The notes: generated by a model from the letters alone, not told the origin. A stretch of 64,000 nucleotides of DNA from Buddleja alternifolia (GCA_019426215.1 CM033404.1:27461851-27525850), one strand, 5' to 3'; shown: positions 11,949 through 24,608, counted from the stretch's first letter. Made by a program: numbers and translations.

Positions 11949-13701
11949 TATTGAGTTTTGCATAAAAACACAGGAACACAACCGAAGGATTTTAAAAATG
12001 TAATTTAAAACCCAAAAGTGTACTCTAATTCGCATAATTGAATCTCAAACATGCATTAACGAGTAAATCCGACTTACCCGTTGAAGCGAGGAGGTAAGAG
12101 AATCCAATTCTTCTTTTAAACTTTAGATTGATGAACTTCTTGAATTCTTGAACCCTCGTGTTCTTAAATTCTTGAAGTTGTAGATGAATCCAACAACGAA
12201 TCACGTTGGCTCTAAATTATCACGCACGAATTGATGACGAAAAATTCCCTTCTTGTTCTCTATAGGGGAGATGACTTTGGTGTATAGAGAGGGAGGAGGT
12301 TTTTCTTCTTCTATTCTTTAAAGAGTTACAATTCATGTAATTGTTTTTTCTTTTCTAGGTTAAAGTCAAGAGAGACCTTTTATAACTCAATGATTTGTTG
12401 ACCCATTTGATCATCCAACCTAGCCTAATGGGCATCCTTGTACAGGGCCCGAAATTCTTTCTTTTTGTTAATTTCTTTATTTAATTAATTATTTATTTTA
12501 TCAAATAAATAAATATATTATTAAATGATAAAATCAATTAGATAAATTAATTCATTAATATATTTCTCTAAGAAATTAATTAATAATTAATCTTATCCAA
12601 TAATTAATTATCTTATCCAATAAGCAATTAATTATTTAACTTATCCAATAAATTAAATATCTCCAAAATAAAATAGAAAATAAAAAATCTTTTTTTTCAA
12701 TTTTCTTCATCAATTCTTTAGCGCGACTCTTTAGGTTCGTTTCATTTGGCAATGAGAGAAAACTAAAGGAAATGGGTAACACTTAGCCAGTTATGTGGCC
12801 CACTTCGTAACCCAAATGAAATACGAATGAATGGATCATTCCACAACCTTTTAATCGTAAATACTATGTATGTATAAACCCTTCGTTCATGTTCCCCGGT
12901 CAAGTGAGAGTCATGGTTATGTCAAACTCACTAGACTTGACCATATGTATAAATTATAATAACATGAGATCATTGAGATCGATTGGGTGCCTAGCACAAT
13001 CGTCTCGTTTGCTTTGGCCAAAGATTTTGATCTCTATGTATCTATAATTACATAGGGTACATTCTCATTCACTCATGCGAGAACAAATCCCTTTTAGATA
13101 TCTGCTAAGGCTACCACTTGCCCATTAAATCCGCATTTCGAGGTTGACCCCACCAACGGGTGAATTGGGTCTAACTACTCTAGCGAAAGACTTGGCGTCA
13201 CAAGTGTGGCTTCAACCTGATACTTTAGGTCAAAGGTTCACATATACCTATTACGCATAATCAGTTCTGTCATTGACAATCAGAGTGAAAACCCATGTGA
13301 CAGAGCCGATGCGAGTCATGTTCGAGAATATCAGTTTCACTGATGTGCCTGCAATCTTAATCTCCTATCATCCCATGATACTAGACAGGCACTCCTATGT
13401 CAGAGTTAAGATTGTACAAGTATTCGAAGTCTTTATTTATCCATTAAAGACTTCATATTACTTGTAAGCTTGTTTTAGTAATCAAGATCGATCTCTCTAG
13501 TGCCACTCTTCCTATCCCATAGGAAGTAGAGGTATCACACTGAAAACATGGGCAAAATATTTTACACAACTTATAGATGCAGATAAGAATTATGTGAAAA
13601 CTTAAATGATGCCATTTATTATAAATAATATTTAAGTTCAATACAGGATAAATGCCATATTCATACTATCCTCTATGGCATCTGAGGGTATAATCCTAAC
13701 A
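11949..13701 (-). repeat. 5' LTR of copia A2
   Basis: Plus-strand edges are TATTGAGTTTTGC (degraded TGTTGGGTTTCGC) and AATCCTAACA, 1753 bp. It aligns along its length with the two X LTRs, for example the tract with CAGACAGGCACTCCCATGTC-like sequence and the final CTATGGCATCTGAGGG. Short apparent ORFs (13273, 13453) are LTR sequence, not genes. Confidence 0.85.
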
Positions 13702-15094
13702 TGTTCGTTGTTCAACGGCAACGTTGCGGTGGCACCACCGGAAGCAGCGGCTGTTCAATCGCCCGAGCAACCTGGCTGCTGCCCTGCATCCTTGCCAGGC
13801 TACCTCGGTAGGTGGCCCACTTAGCAATGGCTAGGGTTTTTTCTCCCCAAGTTTGTTTAATTGCAGTATAGGCCTTTGGTCGTTTTTGCAATTAACTTAG
13901 AAATGATCATCTTTTGTAATTTTGGAAAAATCATATTTTATGCAAAATATAAATAAGTTATTTGTAGAATTGAAATAAAGCCTATGAAATTTAAATTTTT
14001 CAAAATTGAAGTTTTCGCTTATTTTTTTTAGAATTAAATGGGTGTTTAATCAATTATCGAAATTAATTTTGAAATTATATTTTTGGATTAATTAAATGGG
14101 TTGAGATCTTTTTATGAGTTTTCTAAAATTGGTACTAGGAAAATTTAGTCAATTATAATCCATTAATTGAATCGATTATCCTTAAACAAAGTCAGTAATT
14201 TAAATTTTATTGTTGTATGATGCGAGCATGCATGTATTATGTGATTGTGTGGTGATCCAGGTCCAGCCATAGTCTAGTCCTTTTATTTTAAGGCTTGCGT
14301 ACCATGTTTTATTTCTTGTTTATGAGAGAATGAGGTTTCTTTTTTGTTGTATTCTGTACCAAGAAGACAAAGAAAAGGCAATCGCTATCAAGGAGTTTTG
14401 AAGACCTTAGTATAGGGCTAGTGTCTATAGATTAGACTGGTCAACACCTTTGTGGCTCGCGGTGTTTTCGAAATGGCTTGACTAGGATCACATTTATCGC
14501 TTTTGTTTATCATGCTCATGTTTATTTATCTGCTATATCTTTTTGTATGATATGCTTGTTGCATGATCACCTAAAAGAAAGATGAATAAATGAATTTGTT
14601 GAGACTTTGATTATAAGATACAAACAACCCCATAACAAATATTAAGTCCTGAAATGGATTAGTTGGGGGCTTCTGTGAACCAACTAGGTCCAGAGCCTTC
14701 CATCAGTAGCTGTGAGAGGGAATAGTCGATGGCGTGATAACATTGTCTCACAAGTCGTAGAATGCTCGGTCAAGTTCAAATGTACAAATATCACAACTAG
14801 GCATTCTATATGACAAGGAGGTCATAATAGAAGAGCACATGCATGGGTGTCAGTTTCGCTAAGGAGTCGTTCATTAGTCGTTGGGCCACCTGGTTACTGT
14901 TATGTTGTGACAATTTTATGGGTCGGCCTTAACCACATATGAGTGTACGGTTGCATCGTAATATCGGGACGTACATCAAAAGTGAGGCAAAATATCTTCA
15001 GAACCACAAGGATAGTGGAGGGGGCCGTCGTGCCTGTTTAAATGTTACTGACAATTTTCTCATGAGTCGTGGAATGAGTTACAGAGGCATTTGC
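13702..15094 (+). other. Unclassified interval resembling a copia leader
   Basis: No gene is supported. A GC-richer head at 13705-13840 is followed by AT-rich DNA (about 13850-14220). Then comes a stretch with ATGCATGTATTATGTGATTG that loosely resembles the A'' leader near 48895, in plus orientation. From about 14600 on I recognise nothing. The left edge abuts the A2 LTR and the right edge abuts the A' LTR. It may be the flank into which these copia elements inserted, or a diverged plus-strand element. Confidence 0.35.
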
Positions 15095-15548
15095 TGTTGG
15101 GTTTTTACTTATAAAAGCCACCGGAAATTTAAATCCCATGGTGGTTCATATTCGATTTCAGGTATTCAATTCATGTTTGAGAAAAGTGTACCTTTCTTCG
15201 CATAATTGAAATTGTAAACCAGCTTTTTTATCCTTCTTTTGAACAGCGAAACAGCTACTGTCACTAAATCACCACGCCGAAATTGAAGCGAAAAATTCTT
15301 CTTTTTCTTCCCCTTGAAGACGACCAGAGAGAGAGTGAGAAATGGAAGACTTTGACTTGGAGAGAAAGATAACAAAGGAGGCTAGGGTTAATTTTCACTA
15401 AGTAGTATATTTATACTAATATTTATACTACACAAGAAAATAAATAACCTAACTAGGGCCTTATAGACGCTCACTTGGGCGTTTTTTATGCCCTTCGGGC
15501 TTAGTCCAAGTTGTGGTATTATTTTAATTATTTATTTAATTAATGTTA
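15095..15548 (-). repeat. Copia LTR A', first piece
   Basis: It begins TGTTGGGTTTTTAC at 15095 and matches, in reverse complement, the A'' LTR at 47640-48057. Shared landmarks are the GTGGTTCAT block, the GTACCTTTCTTCGCAT block and the TTTGACTTGGAGAGAAAG block. The LTR continues after element X at 22113 and after Sirevirus S2 at 37119, ending CTAACA at 37246. No PBS is seen at its left edge, and the flanks (TTTGC, TACTT) do not form a duplication, so its parent element is unresolved. Small ORFs at 14939 and 15166 are not genes. Confidence 0.75.
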
Positions 15549-17314
15549 TGCTAGGTTTCATTCGAAAAAGCATGAACGCGGTGGAAGGGATTTCAAAATT
15601 AAAAACGAAAACCCAATTGGTACTCTAATTCACCCAATTGAATCTAAAAGCGTATAACGAATAAAACTTACTCGTTAATATGAATATGATGATGGAGAAA
15701 AACTTTTTCTTCTCCAAACTCGAAATATTGAAGCTTCCAAATCTTCAATCCTTCGGTTTGATTCTTCAAACTTGAACTTGATCCAAACAACGAAAATACG
15801 TCGTCTCTAAATCGTCACGCACGGATCACCAAACGAAAAATCCCCTTTCTTCTTTCTCTATGGTCGACGGCTAGGTATAGAGGAGGGGAGGAATATTTTT
15901 CTTTCTTTTGAGAGTTATGAGAGTTGTGTATTCTCCTTCTTTTTCTAAGTCAAAGAGTCTTTATATACCTCATGACTTATTGAACAAGTCAAAGAAAAAG
16001 AGCCCTAATATGTGGCCTCTCAAAGACGCCACATTGAGGCCTAGTAGGCGTCCAATTGGAATTCTTATTTAGCCCCAGAATTTGTTTTGTTTAATTAATT
16101 TCTTATTTCAATAAATAATTTATTGTATCCAATAAATAAATAAATTAATTAAATAACCAAATTAATTAGATAAATTAATTCATTAATATATGTTGCAAGG
16201 AAATTATTAATAATTAATCTTATCAATATAATTAATTATTTCATCTAATGAATAATTAATTATTTAATTTATCCAATAAATTAAAACTCCCAGAATAAAT
16301 AATAGAAATTCCTTTTTCTTGAGTTTTCTTTGTCAATCCTTTAGCGCGACTCTCTAGGTTCGTTTCGTTTGGTAATGAGAGGAAACCAAAGGAAGTGGGT
16401 AACACCTAGCCAGTCACGTGGCCCACTTCGTAACCCAAACAAAAACGAATGATAGGATCATTTTGAAACGTTCCAATTGTAAATAGCGTATATGTATAAA
16501 ACCTTTGTTCATGTTCCCGGTCAAGTCAGAGTCATGGTTATGTTAAACTCACTGGACTTGACCATATGTATAAATCATAATAAATACAAGATCATTGAGA
16601 TCGATTTAGTGCCAAGCACAATCATCTCGTTTGCTTTGGCCAAAGACTTTGATCTCTATTTTTCTATAATTACATAGGGTACATACTCATTCCCTTATAA
16701 GAGAACAAATCCCATATTAGATATCTACTAAGATTACCACTTGCCCATCAAGTCCGAATTTCGAGGTTGACCCCACCAAAGGGTGAATTGGGTCTAACTA
16801 CTCTGGTGAAAGGCTTGACATCACAAGTGCATCTTCAGCCTGATACTTCAGGTCAAAGGTTCACATATACCTATTACGCATAATCAGTTCCGTCATTGAC
16901 AGTCACAGAGTGAAAACCCATGTGACAGAACAGATGCGAGTCATGTTCGAACATATCAGTTCCACTGACGTGCCTACAATCTTAATCTCCTATCATCCCA
17001 TGATTCCAGACAGGCACTCCCATGTCGGAGCTAAGATTGTACAAGTATTCGAAGTCTGTATGTGTCCATTAAAGACTTCATATTACTTGCGAACTTATTT
17101 TAGTAATCAAGATTGATCTCTCTAGTGCCAATCTTCCTATCCCATAGAAAGTAGAGATATTGCACTGAAAACATGGACAAAATCTTTTACACAACTTATA
17201 GATGCAGATAAGAATTAAACGAAAACTAAGTAATGCCTTTTATTTAAGAAGAGTTTAAGTTCAATAAAAGATATTTGCCCTATACATTCTATCCTCTATG
17301 GCATCTGAGAGCAT
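15549..17314 (-). repeat. 3' LTR of copia X
   Basis: The plus-strand left edge is TGCTAGGTTTC (one change from TGTTGGG) beside the TSD. The right edge loses similarity after GGCATCTGAGAGCAT near 17314, so the LTR start (TGTTAGGATTATG on the minus strand) is missing. It otherwise aligns with the 5' LTR across its length, including shared AT-rich tracts and the AGCGCGACTCT block. Confidence 0.85.
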
Positions 17315-18192
17315 TGTATCGTTCGTTTCAAAAATGCGCGCACTAGCCTCTGAGTCCAGAATCCACAGAGTAGAAAATACGGTCATAGAATAGTTAGTTT
17401 CAAAAACTAATAGTTCCATACCTTGTTCGTAATTTGGGACAGTTTCTCTATCCATTTTCTTAGGTCCTTTGCTCTTACGGCCATGTCCTAAGTTCTTTGA
17501 AGTTCTTATGGATACTTTCTTTTGCCTTTTCCTCTTTCCATCACGTTGATCATCAAATGTATCGTTCGTTAAATAGATAGAAGAATCCCTCTTCTTGTTC
17601 GTCCTAATACGAGCTTGTTCGATTTCAAGCTTCTTAGTCAGCCCAGCTTGTGAACAATCGATATCATTGATATCAAAGTTCATGACGAAGTAGTAGAAGG
17701 AGTCAGGGAGCGATTGTAAGATGAGATCAACTTGAAGATGAATATCCATATAGAAATGCATTGACCGAAGTCTTTCCATTAGGGTCATCATCGTGAGAAC
17801 ATGGTCTCCCACATGCTCTTCTCTCTCATCCTCGCTCTAAAGAGTTCTTTTGATATAAAATATTTTACGGTCCTACCGTGCTCTCCAAACATTTCTTCCA
17901 GGTGAAGAATTATGTCCCTTGCATTGCTCATTGTGTCATGTGAACTTTGCAGCTCACGACACATTGAGCAAAGAATGTATCCCCTAGCTTTATAATTGTC
18001 ACAACTCTAATTAAAGTGAACCAGTTGAACCTCTTCATCCTCATTCCTCTTAAGAATTACAAGACGATTTGTTTCCAACACATATTCAATCTACTCTTCA
18101 CTCAGGACATTCCTTAAGATCGCGAGCCATTGTATATAGTTGGGACCAGTCAGAACATTTCTTTCAAGTAATTTCATAAGTGGGTTTGTTAT
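17315..18192 (-). pseudogene. Copia gag and protease start of element X
   Basis: Minus-strand reading from 18192 gives a gag related to A'' (NPLMKLLERNVLTGPNY against NPLSVLLEKNILTGPNY). Two stops follow in the first 70 codons, then a longer open stretch at 17812-17315 with VGDHVLTMMTLMERL and a basic region (KRKRQKK). It ends in WILDSEASARIFETND, the start of the protease, where the catalytic DSG reads DSE. The expected ATG has become ATA. The zinc knuckle is absent or too degraded to see. The frame runs on into LTR sequence at about 17315. No functional product is expected. Confidence 0.75.
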
Positions 18193-20331
18193 ATTTGAGA
18201 GAGATAAATGAGAAAATAACTACAGAAATAAACCAGATTTATTAGATTACTTGTTTTGACTTAACTAAGAAAAATTAAGGACTTAAAATTTATCTTAGCT
18301 CCCACTGCATTTTTCGAATCCCATACTCCCATGTGAAAATCGAGAATCATCATTGGCATCGATTCCACAGCAGGTATTGAGGTCCTCAATTAATTAAATA
18401 GGTTGCAACCTAACCGATTTCTGGCCCGTTAATTATTTGAAGTGATATCTAATATCAATTTATCCAATAAATGTTTTAATACGTTTCCCCATAGTTCACC
18501 AAACCGCAACCCATTCGATTTCTAGGTTCGTGAACTACCCGAGTTTATCCCACTAACTCCTATAATCTAGCATTTGAATTTTACCTTGCAACCGAACAGG
18601 TTTCTGGAGTGAAATATGTTTCGATTAAGGCATTTGCATGCACTTTCAAATTATTTCTAAATGTATAACCCCCATACCTGGGAAGCATTACACATTTATT
18701 GTAATTCTAATTTTAGAAAGCTTAGGGGAGGGTGAGGATGTCAAACATCCTTTTCTAACTCGGTATAATTTATTTGGGAGAATTTAATTCGTCAAAAGAT
18801 TATGGTCTCACTTTGCACATTATTCAATTTATATAGCGCTTTATTCTATATTGATCATGCATAAAAATACTACTAATAATCATGTCTTTCAATATAAATA
18901 AACATAGAATTTAAATAAATAAATAAATAAATTCATCACTTGATCATGGACTTTTACTAGAGGGCCCGAGCCAATGAGCCATCGCAAAAGGCATAGATTA
19001 AACCTTATAAACATTCATGGGCCTTTTGACTTTATCAACTTTGAACTATTTTATCTCGATTCTTAAAACAACTCATGCATTATTTCTAAGAATATAATCA
19101 ATAGCTTCAAATTTGATAACCCATAAAATTAAAGGTAAAACATATAATCCTAAGTCCATGATTAGTGTTTTAATCACATAAGACATGCTCGCATCAATTA
19201 ATAAATGCTTGCAACATTTAATACATGCTCGCAATATTAAATCACTTATGTTGATTATTAAAATTTTAGTCCAACTAAAAAAGTCCTTTATAAAAGTCCT
19301 TATGATTTCACATATTCACTATTTCAATTAAAATCATTCTAGTCCAAGTAGATGACTTAGATGTACGAAATTAAGAATTAAGTGCATCTACCTTTAATTA
19401 AAATAATATGAACACATAAAATATGGAATTCTATATTTTATTTTATTATGATTTAAAGCCATCAAAAATTGGAAATACTTTTATTTGATCAAAGAATTAA
19501 TTATTAATCTCTAAGAAAAATAATTTATATTCCTTATTCAAAATGAAGTAATTTCCAAGTCGCGGAAAAAAAATATCTAATTCATAAATCAATTATTAAT
19601 CTCCAAGAAAAATAATTAATTAGTTATAATTAAATATTATATTCCAATTAATGCCATTGGGCTCGATTTCATCAAACCCAAGTCACCATCCTTTTGGTCC
19701 ACTAGGATTCACTTTAATTGGGCTCAAAATAATTAATTAGAACAACATTCACGTTTATTAGTTTCTTATTGGCCTAAATTTAATTTAAGTCCAAATCACC
19801 AATCTAATTGGCCCATTTAGATTTAATTAAATTAATTCCAAACTAATTAACAAATTGAAATTGGATAATTTTCAATTGGGCTTGATTTAAATTATTCGGG
19901 TCATCATTCTTTTGATCCACCCAATTAATTAAAATCACCCAAAATTCAAAAATTAATTTCGATCCAAACATAGCCCGTTTTATGACCTGGATCAATGAAT
20001 TGGGTATGCAAACTCACGACCCGTCGGGCCACGGTCACGACCCGATGGGCCGTGACTAGGCAGGGTCGGACCTTACGGCCCGACGGAGCTAAACAATGCG
20101 CGTAGCTGTGCGCACATTTTTCTTGGGGCTTTTGAGCCCCATTTTTCCTCGGTATTTTTCGATTTTCAATATCATCAAATATCCCCAGATTTACAATAAC
20201 TAAAAATCAAAAAACTAGGCAAAAAACCATAAAACTCAGATTTAAAAAAAATATACAAACATGCTTCAAAAACACATAACATACAATTCTTAAATCACGT
20301 AAACAAGATCAAATATGCAAATTAGAGATTA
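18193..20331 (-). other. Untranslated leader of copia X
   Basis: A leader of about 2.1 kb between PBS and gag, AT-rich and without a credible ORF. It contains the three-copy element listed separately, TTGCAACATTTAATACATGC-like repeats at 19200-19240, and a GC-rich block at about 20020-20110 with CCCGTCGGGCC, CCCGATGGGCC and GGCCCGACGG. The last 850 bp align with the A2 leader. Confidence 0.65.
18405..18606 (-). repeat. Three spaced copies of a leader element in X
   Basis: Plus-strand copies at 18405-18424, 18506-18526 and 18588-18606 share GCAACC followed by CGATTTCTGG-like sequence. On the sense strand this is CC(A/T)GAAATCG...GGTTGC. The gaps are about 82 and 101 bp in sense order. The same three-copy arrangement occurs upstream of gag in A'' (49502-49716). 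Confidence 0.6.
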
Positions 20332-20343
20332 GCTCTGATACCA
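20332..20343 (-). promoter_or_regulatory. Primer binding site of X (tRNA-Met type)
   Basis: The minus strand reads TGGTATCAGAGC, the exact copia initiator-Met site, one base after the LTR end CCCAACA. Confidence 0.9.
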
Positions 20344-20344
20344 C

Positions 20345-22112
20345 TGTTGGGTTTCGCTTAAAAAAGCATGAACACAGCGGAAGGGATTTCAAAATTAAAA
20401 ACGAAAACCCAATTGACACTCTAATTCGTATAATTGAATCTAAAAGCGTATAACGAATAAAACTTACACGTTAATATGAATATCATGATGGAGAAAAACT
20501 TCTTCTTCTCCAAACTCGAAATATTTAAGCTTCCAAATCCTCAATCCTTTGGTTTGATTCTTCAAACTTGAACTTGATTTGAACAACGAAAATACGTCGT
20601 CTCTAAATCGTCACGCACGGATCAACAAACAAAAAATCCCTTTTCTTTTTTCTCTATGGTCGACGGCTAGGTATAGAGGAGGGGAGGAATATTTTTCTTT
20701 CTTTTAAGAGTTATGAGATTTGTGTATTCTCCTTCTTGTTCTAAGTCAAAGAGTCCTTATATACCTCATGACTTATTGAACAAGTCAAAACAAAAGAGCC
20801 CTAACATGTGGCCTCTCAAAGACGCCACATTGAGACCTAGTAGGAGTCCAATTGGACTCCTTATTTAGCCACAGGATTTGTTTTGTTTAATTAATTTCTT
20901 ATTTCAATTAATAATTTATTGCATCCAATAAATAAATTAATTAATTAAATAGCCAAATTAATTAGATAAATTAATTCATTAATATATTTCACAAGGACAT
21001 TAATTAATAATTAATCTTATCATTATAATTAATTATTTCATCTAATGATTAATTAATTATTTAATTTATCCAATAAATTAAAACTCCAGAAGAAATAATA
21101 GAAACTCCTTTTTCTTCATTTTTCTTTGTCAATCCTTTAGCGCGACTCTTTAGGTTCGTTTCGTTTCGTTTGGCAATGAGTGGAAACCAAAGGAAGTGGG
21201 TAACACCTAGCCAGTCACGTGGCCCACTTCGTAACCCAAACAAAAACGAATGACAAGATCATTCTGAAACCTTCCAATCGTAAATACTGTATAGGTATAA
21301 ACCCTTTGTTCACGTTCCCTGATCAAGTGAGAGTCATGGTTATATCAAACTCATTGGACTTGACCATATGTATAAATTATAATAAATACGAGATCATTGA
21401 GATCGATTTAGTGCCAAGCACAATCGTCTCGTTTGCTTTGGCCAAAGACTTTGATCTCTATTTATCTATAATTACATAGGGTATATACTCATTCACTTAT
21501 GAGAGAACAAATCCCATATTAGATATCTGCTAAGATTACCACTTGCCCATCAAGTCCGCATTTCGAGGCTGATCCCACCAAAGGGTGAATTGGGTCTAAC
21601 TACTCTAGTGAAGGACATGACATTACAAGTGCATCTTCAGCCTGATACTTCAGGTCAAAGGTTCACATATACCTATTACGCATAATCAGTTCCATCATTG
21701 TCAGTCATAGAATGAAAACCCATGTGACAGAACCGATGCGAGTCGTGTTCGAACATATCAGTTCCACTGACATGTCTACAATCTTAATCTCCTATCATCC
21801 CATGATACCAGACAGGCACTCCCATGTCGGAGCTAAGATTGTACAAGTATTCGAAGTCTTTATTTGTCCATTAAAAACTTCATATTACTTGCGAACTTAT
21901 TTTAGTAATCAAGATGAAGATCGATCCCATAGGAAGTAGAGGGATCGCACTGAATACATGGACAAAACGTTTTACACAACTTATAGATGCAGATAAGAAT
22001 TAAGTGAAAACTCAATAATGTCTTTTATTTAAGAAGAGTTTAAGTTCAATACAAGATATATATGCCCTATACATTCTATCCCTTATGGCATCTGAGGGCA
22101 TAATCCTAACAT
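20345..22112 (-). repeat. 5' LTR of copia X
   Basis: Plus-strand edges are TGTTGGGTTTCGC and AATCCTAACA, 1768 bp, bounded by the PBS on the left and the TGTTA duplication on the right. Short ORFs at 21219 and 21712 recur in the other LTRs of the group (16492, 16910, 13273) and are LTR sequence rather than genes. Confidence 0.9.
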
Positions 22113-22836
22113 GTTATTTATCCAATAAATAAATAAATTAAATAAATACTCTATAATTAATTCTGTAAAGAAATTAATTAACACATTAACTTAATTAATA
22201 AAATCATCTAATGATTATTTAATTAATTAATTAATTGCGATATCAAATACCGAAAAATCTCTCAAGTCTTATTCCATAATTTTTCCTTTGCAATTTCTTT
22301 AAGCACGACTCTTTAGGTTCATCTCAAGAGGCAACTAAGGAGGAAACTAAAAGGATGTTGGTAACACATATCCAGTCCCGTGGCCCACATCGTATCCTAA
22401 ATGAGAACGAATGAATAGGATCATTCCAAACCTTTCATGCTGTGAATATCATACGAGTATTAACCTTTTATTCATATATCCCAGTCAAGTGAGAGTCATG
22501 GTTTAGTCAAACTCATAAAACTTGACCATATGCTTAGCTCATAATGAATCGAGGTCACAGAGTATACTTTCATGTCCAACATGAGTATCTCTAATACTTT
22601 GACCAAAGTCTTTGACCTCACTCATTCACGACTGCATAGGATATTTAGCTCATTCATTGATGTGAGAATAAATTCTATTTTGCTAATCAATTAAGATTGC
22701 TACTTACCCATTAAGCCACACTTCAAGGTCAACCCCACCAACGGGTGAATTGGATCTAACTACTCTAATGACAGACTTGATGTCACAAACACATCTTCAA
22801 CTTGATTACTCAGGTCTAAGGTTCACGCATACCTGT
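22113..22836 (-). repeat. Copia LTR A', second piece
   Basis: Continues A' after X. 22113-22117 is the TGTTA duplication. The reverse complement of 22113-22270 matches the start of the A'' LTR at 47440-47600. The remainder is a diverged version of the X LTR, for example the AGCACGACTCTTTAGGTTC and AAGTGAGAGTCATGGTT blocks. It ends at the CCTGT duplication (22832-22836) where Sirevirus S2 inserted. Confidence 0.8.
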
Positions 22837-24592
22837 TGTTGGTCCCAAGTGGTATACGAAAGGGTCTAGAAGGGGGGGTTGAATAGACCCTGAAGTCTTT
22901 TTCGACTTCTTAAAAATTCGTATCACTTTGAAGTATTTGAACGCTTGACAGGTTTAAGCGCTGGATGTGACACTTGAGAAACGTTAACTTAGACTCGGTG
23001 ATTTCAACGCTTACCAAAGTAGGGCAGAGTTTAGTCACTAAATCAGAGTTAGCACAGCGGAAGTATTTTATAGCTTAGCGTTCAGTAAATTGATCGAAAG
23101 TAGTTGCTTAGTTGTTTTAAGACTTTATCAGAATGTATGCAGTATGAATAGTAAAGCAGTAAAACAATGAATGCTTAAAGAGGTAAATGACACAAGATAT
23201 TTGTAAGGTTCACTGGGTGATGTAATCCCAGCTACGTCCTTCTTCTCCTTTTATCAGGGAGGTTTTTCCACTATGATGATTATCGAAGAGTCACACAGAG
23301 ACTTCTACAAGATAGAGGGAGATTGGATATGATCTTGGAACTCCTTGGTCACACAGATTTCAGCTCCACTAAAGATCTTCTATCCCCTTGCTTCTTTCAC
23401 TCAGAAATGGTGCAAGTTACTCTTGATCTCGGAACTCCTTGGTCACACAGATTTCAGCTCCAATAGAGATCAACTTCAACAAGCTTCTTTTACACAAAAA
23501 TATTGCTTGCAAGTCAACCAGCTTTCTCACTCAGATGAAAGGTGTTGATGGTTTTGGTCACGGGTTTGTTTGTTTTTGGAAAGTTCAAACAACTTGGGGA
23601 TATCTCAATGGTAGTATAGGTTCTTCTTAACAAGAGATTTGAGATATGGGTGACTGTCTCTGGAATATTTGTGAAAAGCTTATATGGATATTTGGCTATG
23701 ATTTTTAGTAAGCTTTTCTTTCAACAAGGTAGGTATTTTTGTGTGTTTCACTTTTCCATCATTTTACTTGTTTGTTGAAAGATCTATTTATAAGGTATTG
23801 GTGGTTTTTGTCCGTTTGACTCGGTTGGAGTCTCGTTTCCCCAAACATTCCTTGAGTTCAGACATTTCTAACTTTGGGTATATTTAATTGGTTAGGCATG
23901 GTCTTGGTTTCATAAATCTGACAGTCTAGGTCAAAGATATGGCTTGCCCATAAGTTATAGTGCTTATATTTTAATAGCACTTATCCGACTTTTAATGTAT
24001 CTTGTCTTATTTTCGTTGGAAATAATTCGTCCGTTTGATTCATGCATTTTTTAAGTCTTTGGATGGTTTTGGGTCTGAATTCTTTTTCAGGTTATGTTCT
24101 TTGTAGGTTGTGTTGGTTTAACCCTTTTGGACGCTTGCTGAAGAGAATAGTTATTCTCGTGTATTGGACAGACGCTTGGACTGATCCTGAATTTCAGACG
24201 CTTACTCTTCAATCTTGTCTTGATAGTCTCACTGAGAATTCCATCATTTCACTTGATGTTGAGTATTCGGTCTGAGTTATCCATTCGTAGTTTGAGCACT
24301 GGGATAATCCCTAAAGCGTTTGACGGACGCTTCAAGATATCTTTATCCATTGTAGCTTTAGACGCTTGATCTTCACCTTCATCACTTGGTAGACTCACCC
24401 AGAATTTTCCTAAGTGTTTTAGTGTCACATACTTAGTCTAAGGAATTCTACAAAGATGAATACTATAAGCCTAAGATAAATAAGCTTTCAGGTACTTATA
24501 CATAACATTCTATGAAAGCTTTTACACTTTTCGGAGTCTAACAGAAAGTCCTATTTGTCATCATCAAAACATCTAATATGAAATTCCTAACA
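22837..24592 (-). repeat. 3' LTR of Sirevirus S2
   Basis: Edges TGTTGGTCCC and TTCCTAACA, 1756 bp. A minus-strand TATA-like box (CTTATAAATAG) is at 23794-23784. An internal duplication of about 94 bp starts at 23331 and 23425, both with GGAACTCCTTGGTCACACAG. GACGCTT motifs cluster at about 24128-24365. Apparent ORFs at 23345, 23439 and 24042 recur in the 5' LTR and are not genes. Confidence 0.93.
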
Positions 24593-24608
24593 ATTTCCCC
24601 CTTTTTGA
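24593..24608 (-). promoter_or_regulatory. Polypurine tract of S2
   Basis: The minus strand reads CAAAAAGGGGGAAAT directly before the 3' LTR start TGTTAGG. It is the plus-strand DNA primer. About 160 bp of non-coding DNA separate it from the env-like stop codon. Confidence 0.8.

Larger units (their letters stand above)
11085..13701 (-). mobile_element. Copia element A2: leader and 5' LTR
   Basis: Minus-strand 5' end of a copia element of the same group as X: LTR (13701-11949), degenerate PBS, then about 850 bp of leader up to the S1 insertion point. Its gag would lie beyond S1 and D0 and is not in the window. The leader aligns with the X leader at 19500-20330, including the GC-rich block with CCCGTCGGGCC. 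Confidence 0.75.
15549..22112 (-). mobile_element. Non-autonomous copia element X (LTR-gag-LTR)
   Basis: A 6564-bp minus-strand element with LTRs at 20345-22112 and 15549-17314, PBS, a 2.1-kb leader and a gag/protease-start remnant only. The 5-bp flank TGTTA occurs at 15544-15548 and 22113-22117, a direct target-site duplication. The flanking DNA on both sides is the A' LTR, so X inserted into A'. RT, RNase H and integrase are absent: protease coding runs directly into the 3' LTR, which has lost about its first 13 bp. Confidence 0.88.

Noticed and set aside
23345..23630. ORFs repeated at 35869-36154
   Set aside because: Identical because they lie in the two LTRs of S2; no coding character.
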